Part shown: one piece after another, positions 29,713 to 39,419 of the stretch | Layout of the letters: every line of letters starts with the position of its first letter | How positions within the stretch are numbered: the stretch's first letter is position 1 | Assembly: GCF_024345535.1 (NCBI RefSeq) | Contig: NZ_JAGQBH010000002.1 | Span: 456,709-520,708 of the forward strand | Length of the DNA: 64,000 bases | Reading direction: 5' to 3' | DNA from: Cyanobium sp. N.Huapi 1H5 | GTDB taxonomy: Bacteria > Cyanobacteriota > Cyanobacteriia > PCC-6307 > Cyanobiaceae | The notes under the pieces: generated by a model | What the model saw: only the letters and a program-made list of their open reading frames with translations | Told to the model about the DNA's origin: nothing | Database searches by the model: none | Program-made: the position numbers and the translations under genes

Positions 29713-30147
29713 ATGGCGCCATCCCCTTCACCCACCCCCCCCACCCTGCGCCGCGAGGCTCGGGACCTGCTGCTGGTGGCCGCGGGCGCGGTGCCTGGTG
29801 CCCTGCTGCGCTGGCGCCTGGAGGACGTCGGCAAGGGCCTGGAGGGCGTGCCCACCGGCCTGATCGAAGCCGACCTGGTGGCCAACCTGCTCGGCACCTT
29901 CCTGATCGGTGTGATCGCCGGCCTCCACCCCCCCCGGCCCCGGCTGCTGCTGCTCGGCGGCATCGGCTTCTGCGGCTCGCTCACCACCTTCAGCAGCTGG
30001 ATGCTGGAGATCAGCCTGGCGCTGCGGCGCGGACGCCCCGATGAGGCGCTCGCCGTGGTGCTGGTCAGCCTGCTGGGGGGCCTGCTGGTGGTGACGCTGG
30101 GGCTGGCGGTGGGCCGACGGCTGGGGCGGTCGCGGCTCAGGCGCTGA
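29713..30147 (+). CDS. crcB: Fluoride channel CrcB/Fluc, subunit 2
   Basis: A 144-residue partner with the same layout after a longer Pro-rich N-terminus: GAVPGALLRWRL, the pore Asn in DLVANLLGTFLIG, and GFCGSLTTFSSW. The pore motif differs from copy 1 (LTTFSS versus FSTFST), as expected when the two form an antiparallel heterodimer. The 3' end overlaps the end of the convergent 7TM-HD gene by 11 bases. Confidence 0.9.
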   Translation: MAPSPSPTPPTLRREARDLLLVAAGAVPGALLRWRLEDVGKGLEGVPTGLIEADLVANLLGTFLIGVIAGLHPPRPRLLLLGGIGFCGSLTTFSSWMLEISLALRRGRPDEALAVVLVSLLGGLLVVTLGLAVGRRLGRSRLRR

Positions 30148-32227
30148 ACGCCTTGCGGGGGGGAATGGGGTAGGGAATGCGGCGGTGGCGCATGCGCTTC
30201 CAGACCCGCACGAAGGCACGGATCACCAGCTCCAGCTCGGCCCGGGAGATGCCGCTGCCGTCGAGCTGGCCGTCGTTCTGGCGGGCCTCCACCAGCCGCC
30301 GGACCATCGCCCGGGCCTCGGCTTCGGTGGTGCCCGGCGGCAGGGAGCGCAGGGCGGCCTCACAGCCGTCGGCCAGCATCAGGATCGCCGTCTCTCTGCT
30401 GCGGGGCGCCGGACCGCGGTAACGGAACTGCTCCTCCCGCACGGAGGGGTCCCGCTCCTTGGCCTGGTGGAGGAAGTAGCCCATCTTCAGCCGGCCCTGG
30501 TGCTCGGGGATGAAATCGGCCAGGGGGCGGGGCAGCCGGTAGCGACGGGCCAGCTTCAGCCCCTCATCGACATGGGCCTGGAGGATGGCGGCGCTGGCGA
30601 AGGGGTCGTCGAGTTCGTCGTGGGGGTTGGCGCCGTGCTCCTGGTTCTCGATGAACCACTGGGGGCCGTGCAGCTTGCCGACGTCGTGATAGAGGGCGCC
30701 GGTGCGGATCAGGTCCACATCGGCCTGGATGGCGCGGGCCCCCTCCTCGGCCAGGCCGCAGATCATCAGGGTGTGCTCGAAGGTGCCCGGCGCCTCCATC
30801 GACAGACGGCGCAGCAGGGGCCGCTCCAGATCGGCCAGCTCCATCAGCCGGGCCCGGGTGAGCAGGCCGAAGAAACTCTCCACCAGCGGCGCCAGCAGCA
30901 GACCGGCCATCAACAGGCCCGCCATCAGCAGGGCCTCCTGCAGCAGGTCGGTGCCGCTGAGCGGCCCCTGGGAGACCTCGAGGCTGCCCAGGTGGAAGAG
31001 CTGGATCAGCAGCCCCTGCAGCAGCACGGCCCCGATCGGCAGCAGCAGGGCCAGCTGCAGCAGCTGGGCCCGGTTGCGCTGCCGTCCGGCCAGCACCGCC
31101 GCGATCGCGGCCACCACCGCCGCCACCCCCAGCTGGGGCACCAGCAGCCCCTGGACGGGCGCCGGCCAGAGCATGGCGGCCACGGCCAGCCAGGCCAGGC
31201 CCGCGGCCGTGCCCAGCCCCTGGGAGAGCAGCAGGGTGGGGGGAACCAGCAGGGCCAGGGGGCTGACCTGGCTGCCGAGCCAGAGCTTGCACCCCTGCAC
31301 CAGCACCAGCATCGCCAGGGCCAGCAGGGCCTGGCGGGGTTCGAGGCTGGCGCGCCAGCGGCGCATCACCAGCAGCAGGACTCCGCAGGCGGCGAGGGCC
31401 TCACTGAAGCGGCCCAGCCAGGCCAGGGGCCTGGGGCGATGGTTGACCAGATCGAAGTGCTCCAGCACGTCGAAGGCCTGGGAGCTGATCGGCTCCCCCT
31501 GGCGGGTGATCAGGTCGTTCTTGCGCACCCGGATCGTGGGCAGCCCCTGGCGGGTGAGCAGGTCTTCGATGCGGCGCTGGCTGAGGAAGCTGTCGCCGCG
31601 GAGGTTGGTGCGGCCCTGCAGGCTGGCGGCCAGCAGGCGGCTGCCCAGGCTGCGGGCGGGGGGGGAGAGGTCGTGCAGCTGCAGCTCCGCGGCCGTCAGC
31701 AGCTGGCCCTCGGAGAGGCTGGCCACGACGCCCTGGCTGAGCATGCGCTGCTGGGCCCGCCGCAGGGAGACCTTCCAGCGCATCAGGTCGGGGGGCGTCA
31801 GCCCCGTCAGCCAGCGGCGCTCCTCTTCGGTGAGATTGAGGGAATCGGGCCGGGGCTGGTCGTCGGCGACCTTCTGGCGCACCCGCTGCAGCCGCAGCTC
31901 CAGCTGCTGGACCAGGGCTTCACTGGCCTGGGGGTCGACCACCTGGATCTGGCTGCGGGGCAGCATCTGGCTGCGGCGCTGCTCCAGGTCGGTGCTGTCG
32001 ATCACCGTGGCGTCCGTCGGGGCGCGGACCGTGAACGGGGCCGGCATCCCGGGCCGCAGGTTCGGCTCCACCAGCCAGGGCCAGCTGGAGAGCAGGGCCA
32101 CCAGCAGACAGAGCAGGAGCACCAGAAGGCCACCCCCGGGGCGCCAGGCCACCAGGGCCTGGCGGGGACGCTCGAGCCGCAGCAAATGGCGCCACAGTCC
32201 CCTGATCCGCCGCAGCCCGAATCTCAT
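30137..32227 (-). CDS. 7TM-HD phosphodiesterase (PgpH-like, probable c-di-AMP hydrolase)
   Basis: A 696-residue membrane enzyme. One N-terminal helix (about 31-50) is followed by an extracytoplasmic 7TMR-HDED domain (about 55-265), about seven helices (275-475) and a cytosolic HD domain. HD metal ligands are seen in [29 protein letters not shown] (about residue 512) and FIPEHQG. This is the domain order of PgpH, which hydrolyses c-di-AMP to pApA in Firmicutes and has cyanobacterial homologues. The ATG at 32227 precedes a basic, Arg-rich cytosolic start. It is divergent from folD over 80 bases. A KimA-like transporter, a known c-di-AMP target family, lies 22 kb away. Confidence 0.88.
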   Translation of the reverse strand: MRFGLRRIRGLWRHLLRLERPRQALVAWRPGGGLLVLLLCLLVALLSSWPWLVEPNLRPGMPAPFTVRAPTDATVIDSTDLEQRRSQMLPRSQIQVVDPQASEALVQQLELRLQRVRQKVADDQPRPDSLNLTEEERRWLTGLTPPDLMRWKVSLRRAQQRMLSQGVVASLSEGQLLTAAELQLHDLSPPARSLGSRLLAASLQGRTNLRGDSFLSQRRIEDLLTRQGLPTIRVRKNDLITRQGEPISSQAFDVLEHFDLVNHRPRPLAWLGRFSEALAACGVLLLVMRRWRASLEPRQALLALAMLVLVQGCKLWLGSQVSPLALLVPPTLLLSQGLGTAAGLAWLAVAAMLWPAPVQGLLVPQLGVAAVVAAIAAVLAGRQRNRAQLLQLALLLPIGAVLLQGLLIQLFHLGSLEVSQGPLSGTDLLQEALLMAGLLMAGLLLAPLVESFFGLLTRARLMELADLERPLLRRLSMEAPGTFEHTLMICGLAEEGARAIQADVDLIRTGALYHDVGKLHGPQWFIENQEHGANPHDELDDPFASAAILQAHVDEGLKLARRYRLPRPLADFIPEHQGRLKMGYFLHQAKERDPSVREEQFRYRGPAPRSRETAILMLADGCEAALRSLPPGTTEAEARAMVRRLVEARQNDGQLDGSGISRAELELVIRAFVRVWKRMRHRRIPYPIPPRKAFSA

Positions 32228-32307
32228 CGGTCCAGGCTAGCCAACGGATGAAGGTCGCCCTCCGGGAGCTGTCGGTGCATGCTGGGGTTCGGCAACGCAC
32301 CCCCCCG

Positions 32308-33189
32308 ATGGCCACCCTTCTTGACGGCAGGCGACTGGCGGCGGTGATCGAAGGGCGGCTGCACGCCGTGATCGCCGATGGGCTGGCGGTGGCGGGACGC
32401 CCCCCCGGCCTGGCGGTGCTGCGGGTGGGGGATGACCCCGCCAGCGGCGTCTATGTGGCCAACAAGGAGAAGGCCTGCCGCCGCGTCGGCATCAGCAGCC
32501 ATGGCGGCCATCTGGCGGCGGACACCCCGGCCGAGGAGGTGCTGGCCCTGATCGCGCGCCTCAACGCCGACCCGACGGTCGACGGCATCCTGCTGCAACT
32601 GCCCCTGCCGAAGGGCATGGACGAGGGGCCGCTGCTGGCGGCGATCGACCCGGACAAGGACGCCGATGGTCTGCACACCCTCAACCTGGGTCGCCTGCTG
32701 AAGGGGGAGCGGGGCCCGCGCAGCTGCACGCCGGCCGGGGTGATGGCCCTGCTGGGCAGCGCCGACGTGCCGATCGCCGGCTCCCAGGCTGTGGTGGTCG
32801 GCCGCAGCATCCTGGTGGGCAAGCCGATGGCCCTGATGCTCCAGGCCGCCGATGCCACCGTCACCATGGCCCATTCGCGCACCCATCACCTGGCCGAGGT
32901 GACCCGGGAGGCCGAGATCCTGGTGGTGGCGGCCGGTCGCCCCCGGCTGATCGGCGCCCAGCACGTGCGGCCGGGGGCGGTGGTGGTGGATGTGGGCATC
33001 CACCGGCTGGAGGGCAGGCTCTGCGGCGATGTGGACTACGAGACGGTCGAGCCGCTGGCGGCGGCGATCACGCCGGTGCCCGGTGGGGTGGGACCGATGA
33101 CGGTGGCGATGCTGCTGGTGAACACCGTGCTGGCCTGGTGCGAGCGCCACGGGATCGACACATCGGACCTGGCGGATCTGCGCCCCTGA
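32308..33189 (+). CDS. folD: Bifunctional methylenetetrahydrofolate dehydrogenase/cyclohydrolase
   Basis: A 293-residue enzyme interconverting 5,10-methylene-, methenyl- and 10-formyl-tetrahydrofolate, NADP-linked, in the cytosol. Conserved segments are [20 protein letters not shown] with the catalytic Lys, [10 protein letters not shown], the NADP-binding [17 protein letters not shown], and [15 protein letters not shown] near the C-terminus. The ATG at 32308 ([18 protein letters not shown]) matches the family start; an in-frame ATG at 32248 would add 20 unconserved residues. It provides 10-formyl-THF for formyltransferases. The crtE operon begins 380 bases downstream. Confidence 0.96.
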   Translation: MATLLDGRRLAAVIEGRLHAVIADGLAVAGRPPGLAVLRVGDDPASGVYVANKEKACRRVGISSHGGHLAADTPAEEVLALIARLNADPTVDGILLQLPLPKGMDEGPLLAAIDPDKDADGLHTLNLGRLLKGERGPRSCTPAGVMALLGSADVPIAGSQAVVVGRSILVGKPMALMLQAADATVTMAHSRTHHLAEVTREAEILVVAAGRPRLIGAQHVRPGAVVVDVGIHRLEGRLCGDVDYETVEPLAAAITPVPGGVGPMTVAMLLVNTVLAWCERHGIDTSDLADLRP

Positions 33190-33225
33190 GGCCCGCCTGG
33201 GACGGCCCCCGGACGGCAGGGACGC

Positions 33226-33510
33226 TCAGGGCCGGGGCGCCGTGGCGCGGGTCGCGTCGTGGGGTTCGCCGGAGCCGATCAGCAGGGGTACGGCCACGCC
33301 GATGCGGACCAGACCCGACGCCAGCAGCAGACCGGCCAGCAGGACGGCGGCGAGGCTGCCGCAGACCAGGGGCACCAGGTCCGGCTCGCTGTTCAGGGGG
33401 GCCTGCATCGCGCTCTGAGACGTGACTGCATCGAGCATGGCGGCGCTGGGGTCCCCGGACCGCACGCCTTCATCGGGCTTCACCGGAAGGTTCGTATCGT
33501 GTCGAAACAT
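33226..33510 (-). CDS. Small hypothetical membrane protein
   Basis: A possible 94-residue protein, starting [15 protein letters not shown], with a single strong hydrophobic segment ([20 protein letters not shown]) and an Ala/Arg/Thr-rich tail. Other in-frame starts exist at 33555 and 33438. It occupies the space between folD and crtE, which would otherwise be an empty 379-base stretch, and reads opposite to both. No family is recognised, and no ribosome site is convincing. It could be spurious. Confidence 0.4.
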   Translation of the reverse strand: MFRHDTNLPVKPDEGVRSGDPSAAMLDAVTSQSAMQAPLNSEPDLVPLVCGSLAAVLLAGLLLASGLVRIGVAVPLLIGSGEPHDATRATAPRP

Positions 33511-33568
33511 CAAGGTGGCGGCGTCCGGCCCGTGGCCTGAGAGAATCCGCGCCAACCCTCAGGACCCC

Positions 33569-34471
33569 ATGACTCCGGCGGTGAGCACGGCCTTCGACTT
33601 CACCGCCTACCTGGAGGCGGCCCGCTGGCGCGTGGAGGCCGCCCTGGACAGCTCCCTGGGCCCGGAGCGTCCGGAGTCGCTGCGGGAGGCCATGCGCTAC
33701 TCCCTGTTGGCGGGCGGCAAGCGGCTGCGGCCGATCCTCACCCTGGCGGCCTGCGAGCTGGCGGGTGGCGACGCCGACCTGGCCATGCCGACGGCGGTGG
33801 CGATGGAGATGATCCACACCATGTCGCTCATCCATGACGACCTGCCCGCCATGGACAACGACGACCTGCGCCGCGGCCGGCCCACCAACCACAAGGTGTA
33901 CGGCGAGGCCAAGGCGATCCTGGCCGGCGATGCCCTGCTGACCCGCGCCTTCGAGATGGTGGCCCTGCGCAGCCCGGGGGTTCCCCCCGAACGGCTGCTG
34001 CAGGTGGTGGGCGAGCTGTCCCTGGCCTCCGGCGCCCCCGGCCTGGTGGGCGGCCAGGTGGTGGACCTGGAATGCGAGGCCCGCCAAGTGGATCTCGACA
34101 CCCTCGAATACATCCATCTCCACAAGACCGGCGCCCTGCTGCGGGCCTGCGTGATCTCCGGCGCCCTGGTCGCCGGGGCCTCCGAGGAGCTGCTGGCGGC
34201 CCTGCGCACCTACGCCCGCGGCATCGGCCTGGCCTTCCAGATCATCGACGACATCCTTGATGTCACCGCCAGCAGCGACGTGCTCGGCAAGACGGCCGGC
34301 AAGGACCTGGCCGCCGACAAGACCACCTACCCCAAACTGCTGGGCCTGGAGGAATCCCGCCGGCGCGCCGATGCCCTGGTGAGCGAAGCCAAGGCGGTGC
34401 TGGAGCCCTGGAGCGCCAAGGCCGCCCCCCTGCTGGCCCTGGCCGACTACATCACCAGTCGCGACCGATGA
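33569..34471 (+). CDS. crtE: Geranylgeranyl diphosphate synthase
   Basis: A 300-residue trans-prenyltransferase that makes the C20 precursor of carotenoids, phytyl chains and quinone tails. The first Asp-rich motif is [19 protein letters not shown] and the second [16 protein letters not shown] and the Lys of LHKTGALL are also present. The ATG at 33569 gives [15 protein letters not shown] and a usual length; the frame is open upstream to 33422 without family similarity. The TGA overlaps the ATG of the divergent PAP2 gene (ATGA). Confidence 0.95.
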   Translation: MTPAVSTAFDFTAYLEAARWRVEAALDSSLGPERPESLREAMRYSLLAGGKRLRPILTLAACELAGGDADLAMPTAVAMEMIHTMSLIHDDLPAMDNDDLRRGRPTNHKVYGEAKAILAGDALLTRAFEMVALRSPGVPPERLLQVVGELSLASGAPGLVGGQVVDLECEARQVDLDTLEYIHLHKTGALLRACVISGALVAGASEELLAALRTYARGIGLAFQIIDDILDVTASSDVLGKTAGKDLAADKTTYPKLLGLEESRRRADALVSEAKAVLEPWSAKAAPLLALADYITSRDR

Positions 34472-35010
34472 GCGAAGCCATCGGCGCCCTCGACGCCCTG
34501 TTCGAGGTTCTGGCCAACGGCGTGCTCGCCTGGGGCCTGGCCGCCTGCGGTGTGGCCCAGCTCTCCAAACTTCTGATCGAGCTGGTGGTGCATCGCCGCT
34601 GGCGCCCGGCGGTGCTGATCGAGACGGGCGGCATGCCGTCGAGCCACTCCTCCCTGATGACGGGCACCGCCGCGGGCCTGGGCTGGGAGCTGGGATTCGC
34701 CGATCCCCTGTTCGCCCTGGCGGCGGTGCTCTGCTTCGTCGTCCTCTACGACGCCAGCGGCGTGCGGCGGGCCGCCGGCCTGACGGCCCAGCGGGTGAAC
34801 GGGCTCCCCGACGGTCTCTGGGACACCCATCCCCAGGAGGGGCCTGAGGGGGCCCCGGTGCTGCGCCCCCTGAAGGAAAACCTCGGCCACACCCGCGCGG
34901 AGGTGCTGGTGGGCAGCCTGATCGGGCCCCTGGTGGCCCTGCCGGGCCTGGCCCTGCTGGGCTCGCCGCTGCAGATCGCCCAGGGCGCCGGCTGGCTGCC
35001 GCTGGGGTGA
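34468..35010 (+). CDS. Divergent PAP2 family membrane protein (DUF212)
   Basis: A 180-residue membrane protein with the phosphatase-like motifs [20 protein letters not shown] and [19 protein letters not shown] and about four hydrophobic segments. The DUF212 group resembles type 2 phosphatidic acid phosphatases and is common beside crtE in cyanobacteria, suggesting action on a lipid or prenyl phosphate; that role is inferred. It is translationally coupled to crtE at its start and to the helicase at its end (GTGA). Confidence 0.88.
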   Translation: MSEAIGALDALFEVLANGVLAWGLAACGVAQLSKLLIELVVHRRWRPAVLIETGGMPSSHSSLMTGTAAGLGWELGFADPLFALAAVLCFVVLYDASGVRRAAGLTAQRVNGLPDGLWDTHPQEGPEGAPVLRPLKENLGHTRAEVLVGSLIGPLVALPGLALLGSPLQIAQGAGWLPLG

Positions 35011-36467
35011 GCGATCACGACGGCCTGAGCGACGACCAGCAGCAGGCGGCCGACGCCTTCGCCGACTGGCTCGGGGCCCCGGCCGATGGGGTGCCCTTCG
35101 TGCTGGAGGGCTACGCCGGCACCGGGAAGACCTTCCTGTCGATGCGGTTCCTGGCCCAGGCGGAGCGGGCCGGTCTCTGCTGGACCGTGGTCGCCCCCAC
35201 CCACAAGGCGGTGGGCGTGCTGCGCCACCACCTCGCCCTGGCGGGTCTGCACCCCACCTGGTACCCGTCCACCATCCACCGCCTGCTGCGGCTCAAGCTG
35301 AAGCGCCAGGGGGACCGGGAGCGCTGCGAGGAGACCCTGCAGACCGCCCTGGCGCTGGAGAACCTGGGGCTGGTTCTGATCGATGAGGCCTCCATGGTGG
35401 ATGGCGGCCTGCTGGAGATCACCCTGCGTTGCGCCCAGGCCTACCGCACCCGGCTGGTGTTCGTGGGGGATCCGGCCCAGCTGCCGCCGGTGGGGGAGGA
35501 GCTCAGTCCGGTGTTCGCCCTCGGGCGGGCCCGGCGGGTGGCCCTGACCCACGTGGTCCGCCACGGGGGCCCGGTGCTGCGCCTGGCCGGCGGCCTGCGG
35601 GAAGGGGCCCTGCCCTGCCGGCGGCCGCCGCTGCTGGATCCGGTGCGCAGCGCCGAGGGCCGGGTATCGCTGCTGGGGCGGAGCGACTGGCTGGCGGCCG
35701 CCCAGGAAGGCCTGCGCCGCAGCGCCGAAGCCGACGATCCCGACCTGGCCAGGATCCTCTGCTACACCAACCGCTCCCTGGAGCGGCTGGTGCCGATCGC
35801 CCGCCGCGCCCTGCACGGCGCCATGGCCGACCAGCTGCCGGTGCTCCCCGGCGAGGTGCTCATCACCCGCACGGCCGTGATGGCGCCGGCCTGCCGGGAG
35901 GGGGACGCCGCCGCCGAGGAGCCGGACCTGCTGCTGGGCAGCAACCGGGAACTGGTGGTGCGGGACGTGCGGCCCGACCGCTGCGATCTGGCCGAATTCG
36001 GCGTGGACGGCTCCCACGGCCCTGCGGTGATCGACACCCTCAACGCCACCGTGGAGGCGGGCGAATCCCAGCTCAACCTGCGCCTGCTGCCGCCGATCGG
36101 CAGCGCGGCGCGGGCCGCCCTGGACGGGGTGCTGGAGCGGCTGCGGCTGCAGGCCAGGGAGGCGGGCCAGAAGGACGGCAAGGCCCTCTGGCGCCGCTTC
36201 TTCCTGGTGCGCGATGCCTTCGCCTCCCTCGGACCGGCGGCCGTGCTCACCGTCCATCGCAGCCAGGGCAGCACCTTCGGCGAGGTGTTCATCGACGAGG
36301 ACGTCTTCTGGCCCCGGGACCAGCCGCTGCGCCAGCGGCTGGTCTATGTGGCAGTGAGCCGGGCCAGCCAGGCGGTCACCCTGATGGCGGGGGCCGCAGA
36401 CCCCGGCGAGCGGGAGCGCTGGGACCGCTGGCTGCGGGACACCGGCGGCGATGCCGCCGGCGCCTGA
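35007..36467 (+). CDS. ATP-dependent RecD-like DNA helicase (superfamily 1)
   Basis: A 486-residue cytosolic ATPase. Walker A is GYAGTGKTFLS (about residues 35-45), Walker B LVLIDEASMVDGGLLE, motif III VGDPAQLPPVGEEL, and the C-terminal UvrD_C_2 domain has VLTVHRSQGSTFGEVFIDED (about 413-432) and LVYVAVSRASQAVTL. It lacks the N-terminal domain of full RecD2, so it is a compact helicase core of the RecD/Dda type. It starts with GTG at 35007, overlapping the PAP2-like stop. Its biological job, presumably in repair or replication, is not known from context. Confidence 0.88.
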   Translation: MSDHDGLSDDQQQAADAFADWLGAPADGVPFVLEGYAGTGKTFLSMRFLAQAERAGLCWTVVAPTHKAVGVLRHHLALAGLHPTWYPSTIHRLLRLKLKRQGDRERCEETLQTALALENLGLVLIDEASMVDGGLLEITLRCAQAYRTRLVFVGDPAQLPPVGEELSPVFALGRARRVALTHVVRHGGPVLRLAGGLREGALPCRRPPLLDPVRSAEGRVSLLGRSDWLAAAQEGLRRSAEADDPDLARILCYTNRSLERLVPIARRALHGAMADQLPVLPGEVLITRTAVMAPACREGDAAAEEPDLLLGSNRELVVRDVRPDRCDLAEFGVDGSHGPAVIDTLNATVEAGESQLNLRLLPPIGSAARAALDGVLERLRLQAREAGQKDGKALWRRFFLVRDAFASLGPAAVLTVHRSQGSTFGEVFIDEDVFWPRDQPLRQRLVYVAVSRASQAVTLMAGAADPGERERWDRWLRDTGGDAAGA

Positions 36468-36530
36468 AGCGGAGGGGGATCGGGGTGTGCGCAAACGGGG
36501 CCGACCCGTTACCCTCATCTCGACTGCTGC

Positions 36531-36899
36531 GTGGGAGACGTCAGATTCGTGCTGGAATCCCGTCCCCTGTTTGCACCCTTCGGCATGGCGCCACCCCAGG
36601 CCGGAGCGATGGCCTTGATCGGCACCGCTTCAGCCACGGACGGCAAGCCGGCCGATGCCGGGGCCTCCGGCGGATCCGGTGGCGGTGAGCTGCTCACGGA
36701 TGTAGGGGCCCTGGTGATCGCTGCGGCCCTGGTGGGGGTGGTCCTGCTGGTGCGGCGCTGGCTGATGCTGCGCTCCCGCCAGCCCCTGCCTGGCCTGCCG
36801 AAGGAGCGGGTGCTGCCCCTCTCCCGCCACGGCACCCTGCATGACCCCAAATATCTGGGCCGGATCCTGGAGGCCGAGGAGCCCCCGACCGGCCCCTGA
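36531..36899 (+). CDS. Hypothetical single-span membrane protein
   Basis: A 122-residue protein, or 104 residues if the ATG at 36585 is used. A Gly/Ser/Ala-rich N-terminal part precedes one hydrophobic helix (VGALVIAAALVGVVLLVRRW), followed by a short cytosolic tail with RQPLPGLPKERVLPLSRHGT. The starts at 36531 and 36549 are GTG. Composition and codon use match neighbouring genes and the tail looks conserved-type rather than random, but no family is recognised. It ends three bases before the stop of the convergent GAP-family gene. Confidence 0.6.
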   Translation: MGDVRFVLESRPLFAPFGMAPPQAGAMALIGTASATDGKPADAGASGGSGGGELLTDVGALVIAAALVGVVLLVRRWLMLRSRQPLPGLPKERVLPLSRHGTLHDPKYLGRILEAEEPPTGP

Positions 36900-36902
36900 G
36901 CC

Positions 36903-37589
36903 TCACCCCGCCCGCAGTCCTTCGATGCCCTGCCAGCCCAGGTAGATGGCCAGGCCGAAGCAGATGGCCGCCACGATCAGCTCGGCGTTGTCGAACAGCC
37001 AGAGCTTGCCCGCCTGGAGCACCGGCAGCAGGCGTTCCTGACCCACCAGCACCAGCCCCGCCAGGGGCAGCAGCAGCAGGGTGCCGGAGAAGAGGCTGAA
37101 GACCGCCGTGGTCAGCAGCTCCCGGGGCCGGCTCAGCCCGGCCTCCAGCAGGCTGGCGGCAGTGCGGGCATAGAGGAACAGGTCGTCCGGGCTGGACACC
37201 TGCACGGCGGCGCTGAGGCCGAGCAGGAGCGGCAGGGGCAGGGCGCAGAAGCCGTCCAGCCGGCGGGTCCAGCCGGGGGGACCGCCCCCCTGGCGGCTGC
37301 TCAGCAGGCCGTTGAGGCCGAGGGCCAGCAGTCCCCCCGCCCCCAGCAGGTCGAGGCCGGTGCGCTGGTCGGTGCCCCGCTCCATCGTGAGCAGCAGGCC
37401 GTGGCCCACGGTCAGCAGCAGGGCGATGGCCGCCGCGGAGGTGAGCAGCCAGCCGAGCACGAACCAGCTGCCCCGGCGGAGCGGGCTGGGACCCAGCAGG
37501 ATCAGCAGCAGCAGGCCGATGTGCAGCGGGCTGAAGCTGATCGCCAGGCCGAATCCGAACAGTTCACTCCAGAGGCTGGGGGTCGGCAT
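36903..37589 (-). CDS. GAP-family/LysE-like membrane protein
   Basis: A 228-residue integral membrane protein with six hydrophobic segments. The N-terminus LFGFGLAISFSPLHIGLLLLIL and later VSSPDDLFLYARTAASLL fit the Sap/GAP (sulfolipid-1-addressing) family, which belongs to the LysE exporter superfamily. Substrates of cyanobacterial members are unknown. It is the last gene of the minus run zwf-opcA-cobB-acylphosphatase, starting 42 bases after the acylphosphatase stop. Confidence 0.72.
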   Translation of the reverse strand: MPTPSLWSELFGFGLAISFSPLHIGLLLLILLGPSPLRRGSWFVLGWLLTSAAAIALLLTVGHGLLLTMERGTDQRTGLDLLGAGGLLALGLNGLLSSRQGGGPPGWTRRLDGFCALPLPLLLGLSAAVQVSSPDDLFLYARTAASLLEAGLSRPRELLTTAVFSLFSGTLLLLPLAGLVLVGQERLLPVLQAGKLWLFDNAELIVAAICFGLAIYLGWQGIEGLRAG

Positions 37590-37631
37590 CCATGGGAGTC
37601 GTGACGCCCCATTGTCCGGTGCTTGGGGCGT

Positions 37632-37916
37632 TCAGGTGCGGATCTCGAACCAGTCGGTGCCCGCCACGGCCACCTGCCCGCTGGTGACCCCGGTCACGTG
37701 GGCGCCCTGGGGACCCTTCTCGCACCAGAGACGCAGTTCCACCAGCCGGTCGGGCAGCCCCTCGGCCTCCACTTCCACCGACCCGTCGGGACGGTTGCGG
37801 ACCCAGCCGCTGAGGCCGAGGTCGATGGCCTTCTGGCGGCAACCCAGCCGGTACCCCACCCCCTGCACCTGACCGCGGACGCTCATGCGCCAGCGCTCAT
37901 GGGGGGTGGACGTCAC
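37632..37916 (-). CDS. Acylphosphatase
   Basis: A 94-residue enzyme hydrolysing acyl phosphates such as 1,3-bisphosphoglycerate. The signature RGQVQGVGYRLGCRQKA includes the phosphate-binding Arg, and GWVRNRPDGSVEVEAEG the catalytic Asn. The start is the GTG at 37916 (VTSTPHERWRMSVRG); it overlaps the cobB stop (GTGA) and gives the full beta strand before the GQVQG loop. Starting at the next ATG would remove part of that strand. Confidence 0.92.
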   Translation of the reverse strand: MTSTPHERWRMSVRGQVQGVGYRLGCRQKAIDLGLSGWVRNRPDGSVEVEAEGLPDRLVELRLWCEKGPQGAHVTGVTSGQVAVAGTDWFEIRT

Positions 37917-39382
37917 CCGGAGACTGGGTTGCAGGAAACGGCGTTCCTCGGCAGCGGCACGGCGCTGGCGGCGGATCTGGCCAGTCTCGAGGGAATCGCC
38001 GGGCATCCAGCCCAGTGGAGGTGCAGCCAGGTGGCGTGAACGGTCGGAGCGTTCCATCCTTCGATCCTCCCGGGTGATCCCCATCCTTCAAGTTGCCACA
38101 GGCTCTCGGCCTCTGCCAACACCTCGGCGCCGGAAGGCTGGGGCAGCAGCTGCCAGCGGTGGAACTCATGGCCGCAGAGGGATTCACCGCGGCGCACCAG
38201 CAGCCCGTCGGCCACCGGCACGGCCTGGCGATAACCGAGGCTGAGGGGCCCCCGGCGGGCGCGGAAGGGGAGCAGGCCGGCCATGGGGTGGGGCAGGCCG
38301 TCCGGGTCCTCCAGCTCCCGGCCCAGCAGCAGCAGACCGCCGCATTCGGCCACGATCGGCAGGCCGGCCCGGGCGGCGGCCCGCAGGGATCCGAGGCTGC
38401 GGCGGCTGGCCGCCAGCCGGGCGGCATGGAGTTCGGGGTAGCCGCCGGGCAGCAGCACCGCCCGGCAGTCCGGGGGCAGGGGATCGTCGGCCAGGGGGCT
38501 CCAGGGCGCGGGGCTGAGGCCGCAGGCCTGGAGCAGTTCCTGGGCTTCCGGGTAGCGGAAGTGGAAGGCCGCATCGCTGGCGATCGCCACCGGCAGGGGG
38601 ATTCCGGCCCCGGCGGCGGGGGCGGGGGCGGGGGCGGGGGCGGGCTCCGGCGGGACCTGGTCGAGGCACCAGCGGATCGGATCGCGCCGTTCCGGCGCCG
38701 GCGCCGGCGGTGCCAGCAGCGGCCACAGCCGCGCCAGGTCGAGGTGCTCCTCGGCCAGGGCGGCCCAGATCCGCTGGCGTTCGCCCAGGTCGCCCAGCTC
38801 CCCCGGGGTGAGCAGGCCCAGGTGGCGGGAGGGCAGCTCCAGGCTGGGGTGGCTGGGCAGCACCCCCAGCAGGGGCACCTCGATGGCGGCCAGGGCCTCG
38901 GCCAGCAAAAGCCGGTGCCGTTCGCTGCCGACCCGGTTCAAGACCACCCCGGCCAGGCTCACCCGGGGCGGGCCGTGGTCGCGGAAGCCCCGCACCAGGG
39001 CCGCCAGGCTGCCGGCCTGGCGCGAGGCCTCCACCACCAGCACCACCGGCAGCCCCAGCAGGGCGGCCACGGCGGCGGAGCTGCCCTCACTGCCGGACCC
39101 ACGGCCGTCGAACAGGCCCATGACCCCCTCCACCAGCACCCGTCCGGCGCGGCCGCCGTGCCAGCGGTAGCTGCGCCGCACCCACTCCTCGCCGCAGAGC
39201 AGGGGGTCGAGGTTGCGGCAGGGTCGGCCCGCCACCGCCCCCAGCAGCTGGGGGTCGAGGTAGTCGGGACCCACCTTGAAGGGCTGGATGGTCTCCCCCC
39301 GCGCCCGGGCCACGGCCGCCAGGCTGAGGCTCAGCAGGGTCTTGCCGCTGCCGCTGCAGGGGGCCGCGATCAGGCAGCTCAT
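37913..39382 (-). CDS. cobB: Cobyrinic acid a,c-diamide synthase
   Basis: A 489-residue glutamine-dependent amidase of corrin (B12 or pseudo-B12) synthesis, also called CbiA. The N-terminal P-loop-type domain begins MSCLIAAPCSGSGKTLLS, with VGPDYLDPQLL and VEGVMGLFDG. A Pro/Ala linker (PAPAPAPAP) leads to a class I glutaminase domain with VAECGGLLLLG (nucleophile Cys near residue 347) and LHLHW with the catalytic His. It sits 37 bases downstream of opcA and overlaps the acylphosphatase gene. The tail after the glutaminase domain is longer than usual. Confidence 0.93.
   Translation of the reverse strand: MSCLIAAPCSGSGKTLLSLSLAAVARARGETIQPFKVGPDYLDPQLLGAVAGRPCRNLDPLLCGEEWVRRSYRWHGGRAGRVLVEGVMGLFDGRGSGSEGSSAAVAALLGLPVVLVVEASRQAGSLAALVRGFRDHGPPRVSLAGVVLNRVGSERHRLLLAEALAAIEVPLLGVLPSHPSLELPSRHLGLLTPGELGDLGERQRIWAALAEEHLDLARLWPLLAPPAPAPERRDPIRWCLDQVPPEPAPAPAPAPAAGAGIPLPVAIASDAAFHFRYPEAQELLQACGLSPAPWSPLADDPLPPDCRAVLLPGGYPELHAARLAASRRSLGSLRAAARAGLPIVAECGGLLLLGRELEDPDGLPHPMAGLLPFRARRGPLSLGYRQAVPVADGLLVRRGESLCGHEFHRWQLLPQPSGAEVLAEAESLWQLEGWGSPGRIEGWNAPTVHATWLHLHWAGCPAIPSRLARSAASAVPLPRNAVSCNPVSG
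38613..38645. repeat. GGGGGC simple repeat inside cobB
   Basis: About five units of GGGGGC run along the plus strand and encode the Pro-Ala linker of CobB on the minus strand. Several closely spaced G-runs make G-quadruplex formation on the plus strand plausible. The tract should be prone to slippage, though six-base units would keep the frame. Confidence 0.7.
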
Positions 39383-39419
39383 GCGGTCGGCGGCATCGGC
39401 CGCTCCGGCGGAAGGTGCC

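Noticed and set aside
34600..35005. PAP2-like protein as an active phosphatidic acid phosphatase
   Set aside because: Only the DUF212 variant motifs are present; activity is not supported by the sequence alone.
38613..38645. CRISPR or tandem-repeat array
   Set aside because: It is a six-base simple repeat encoding a Pro-Ala linker, without spacers.
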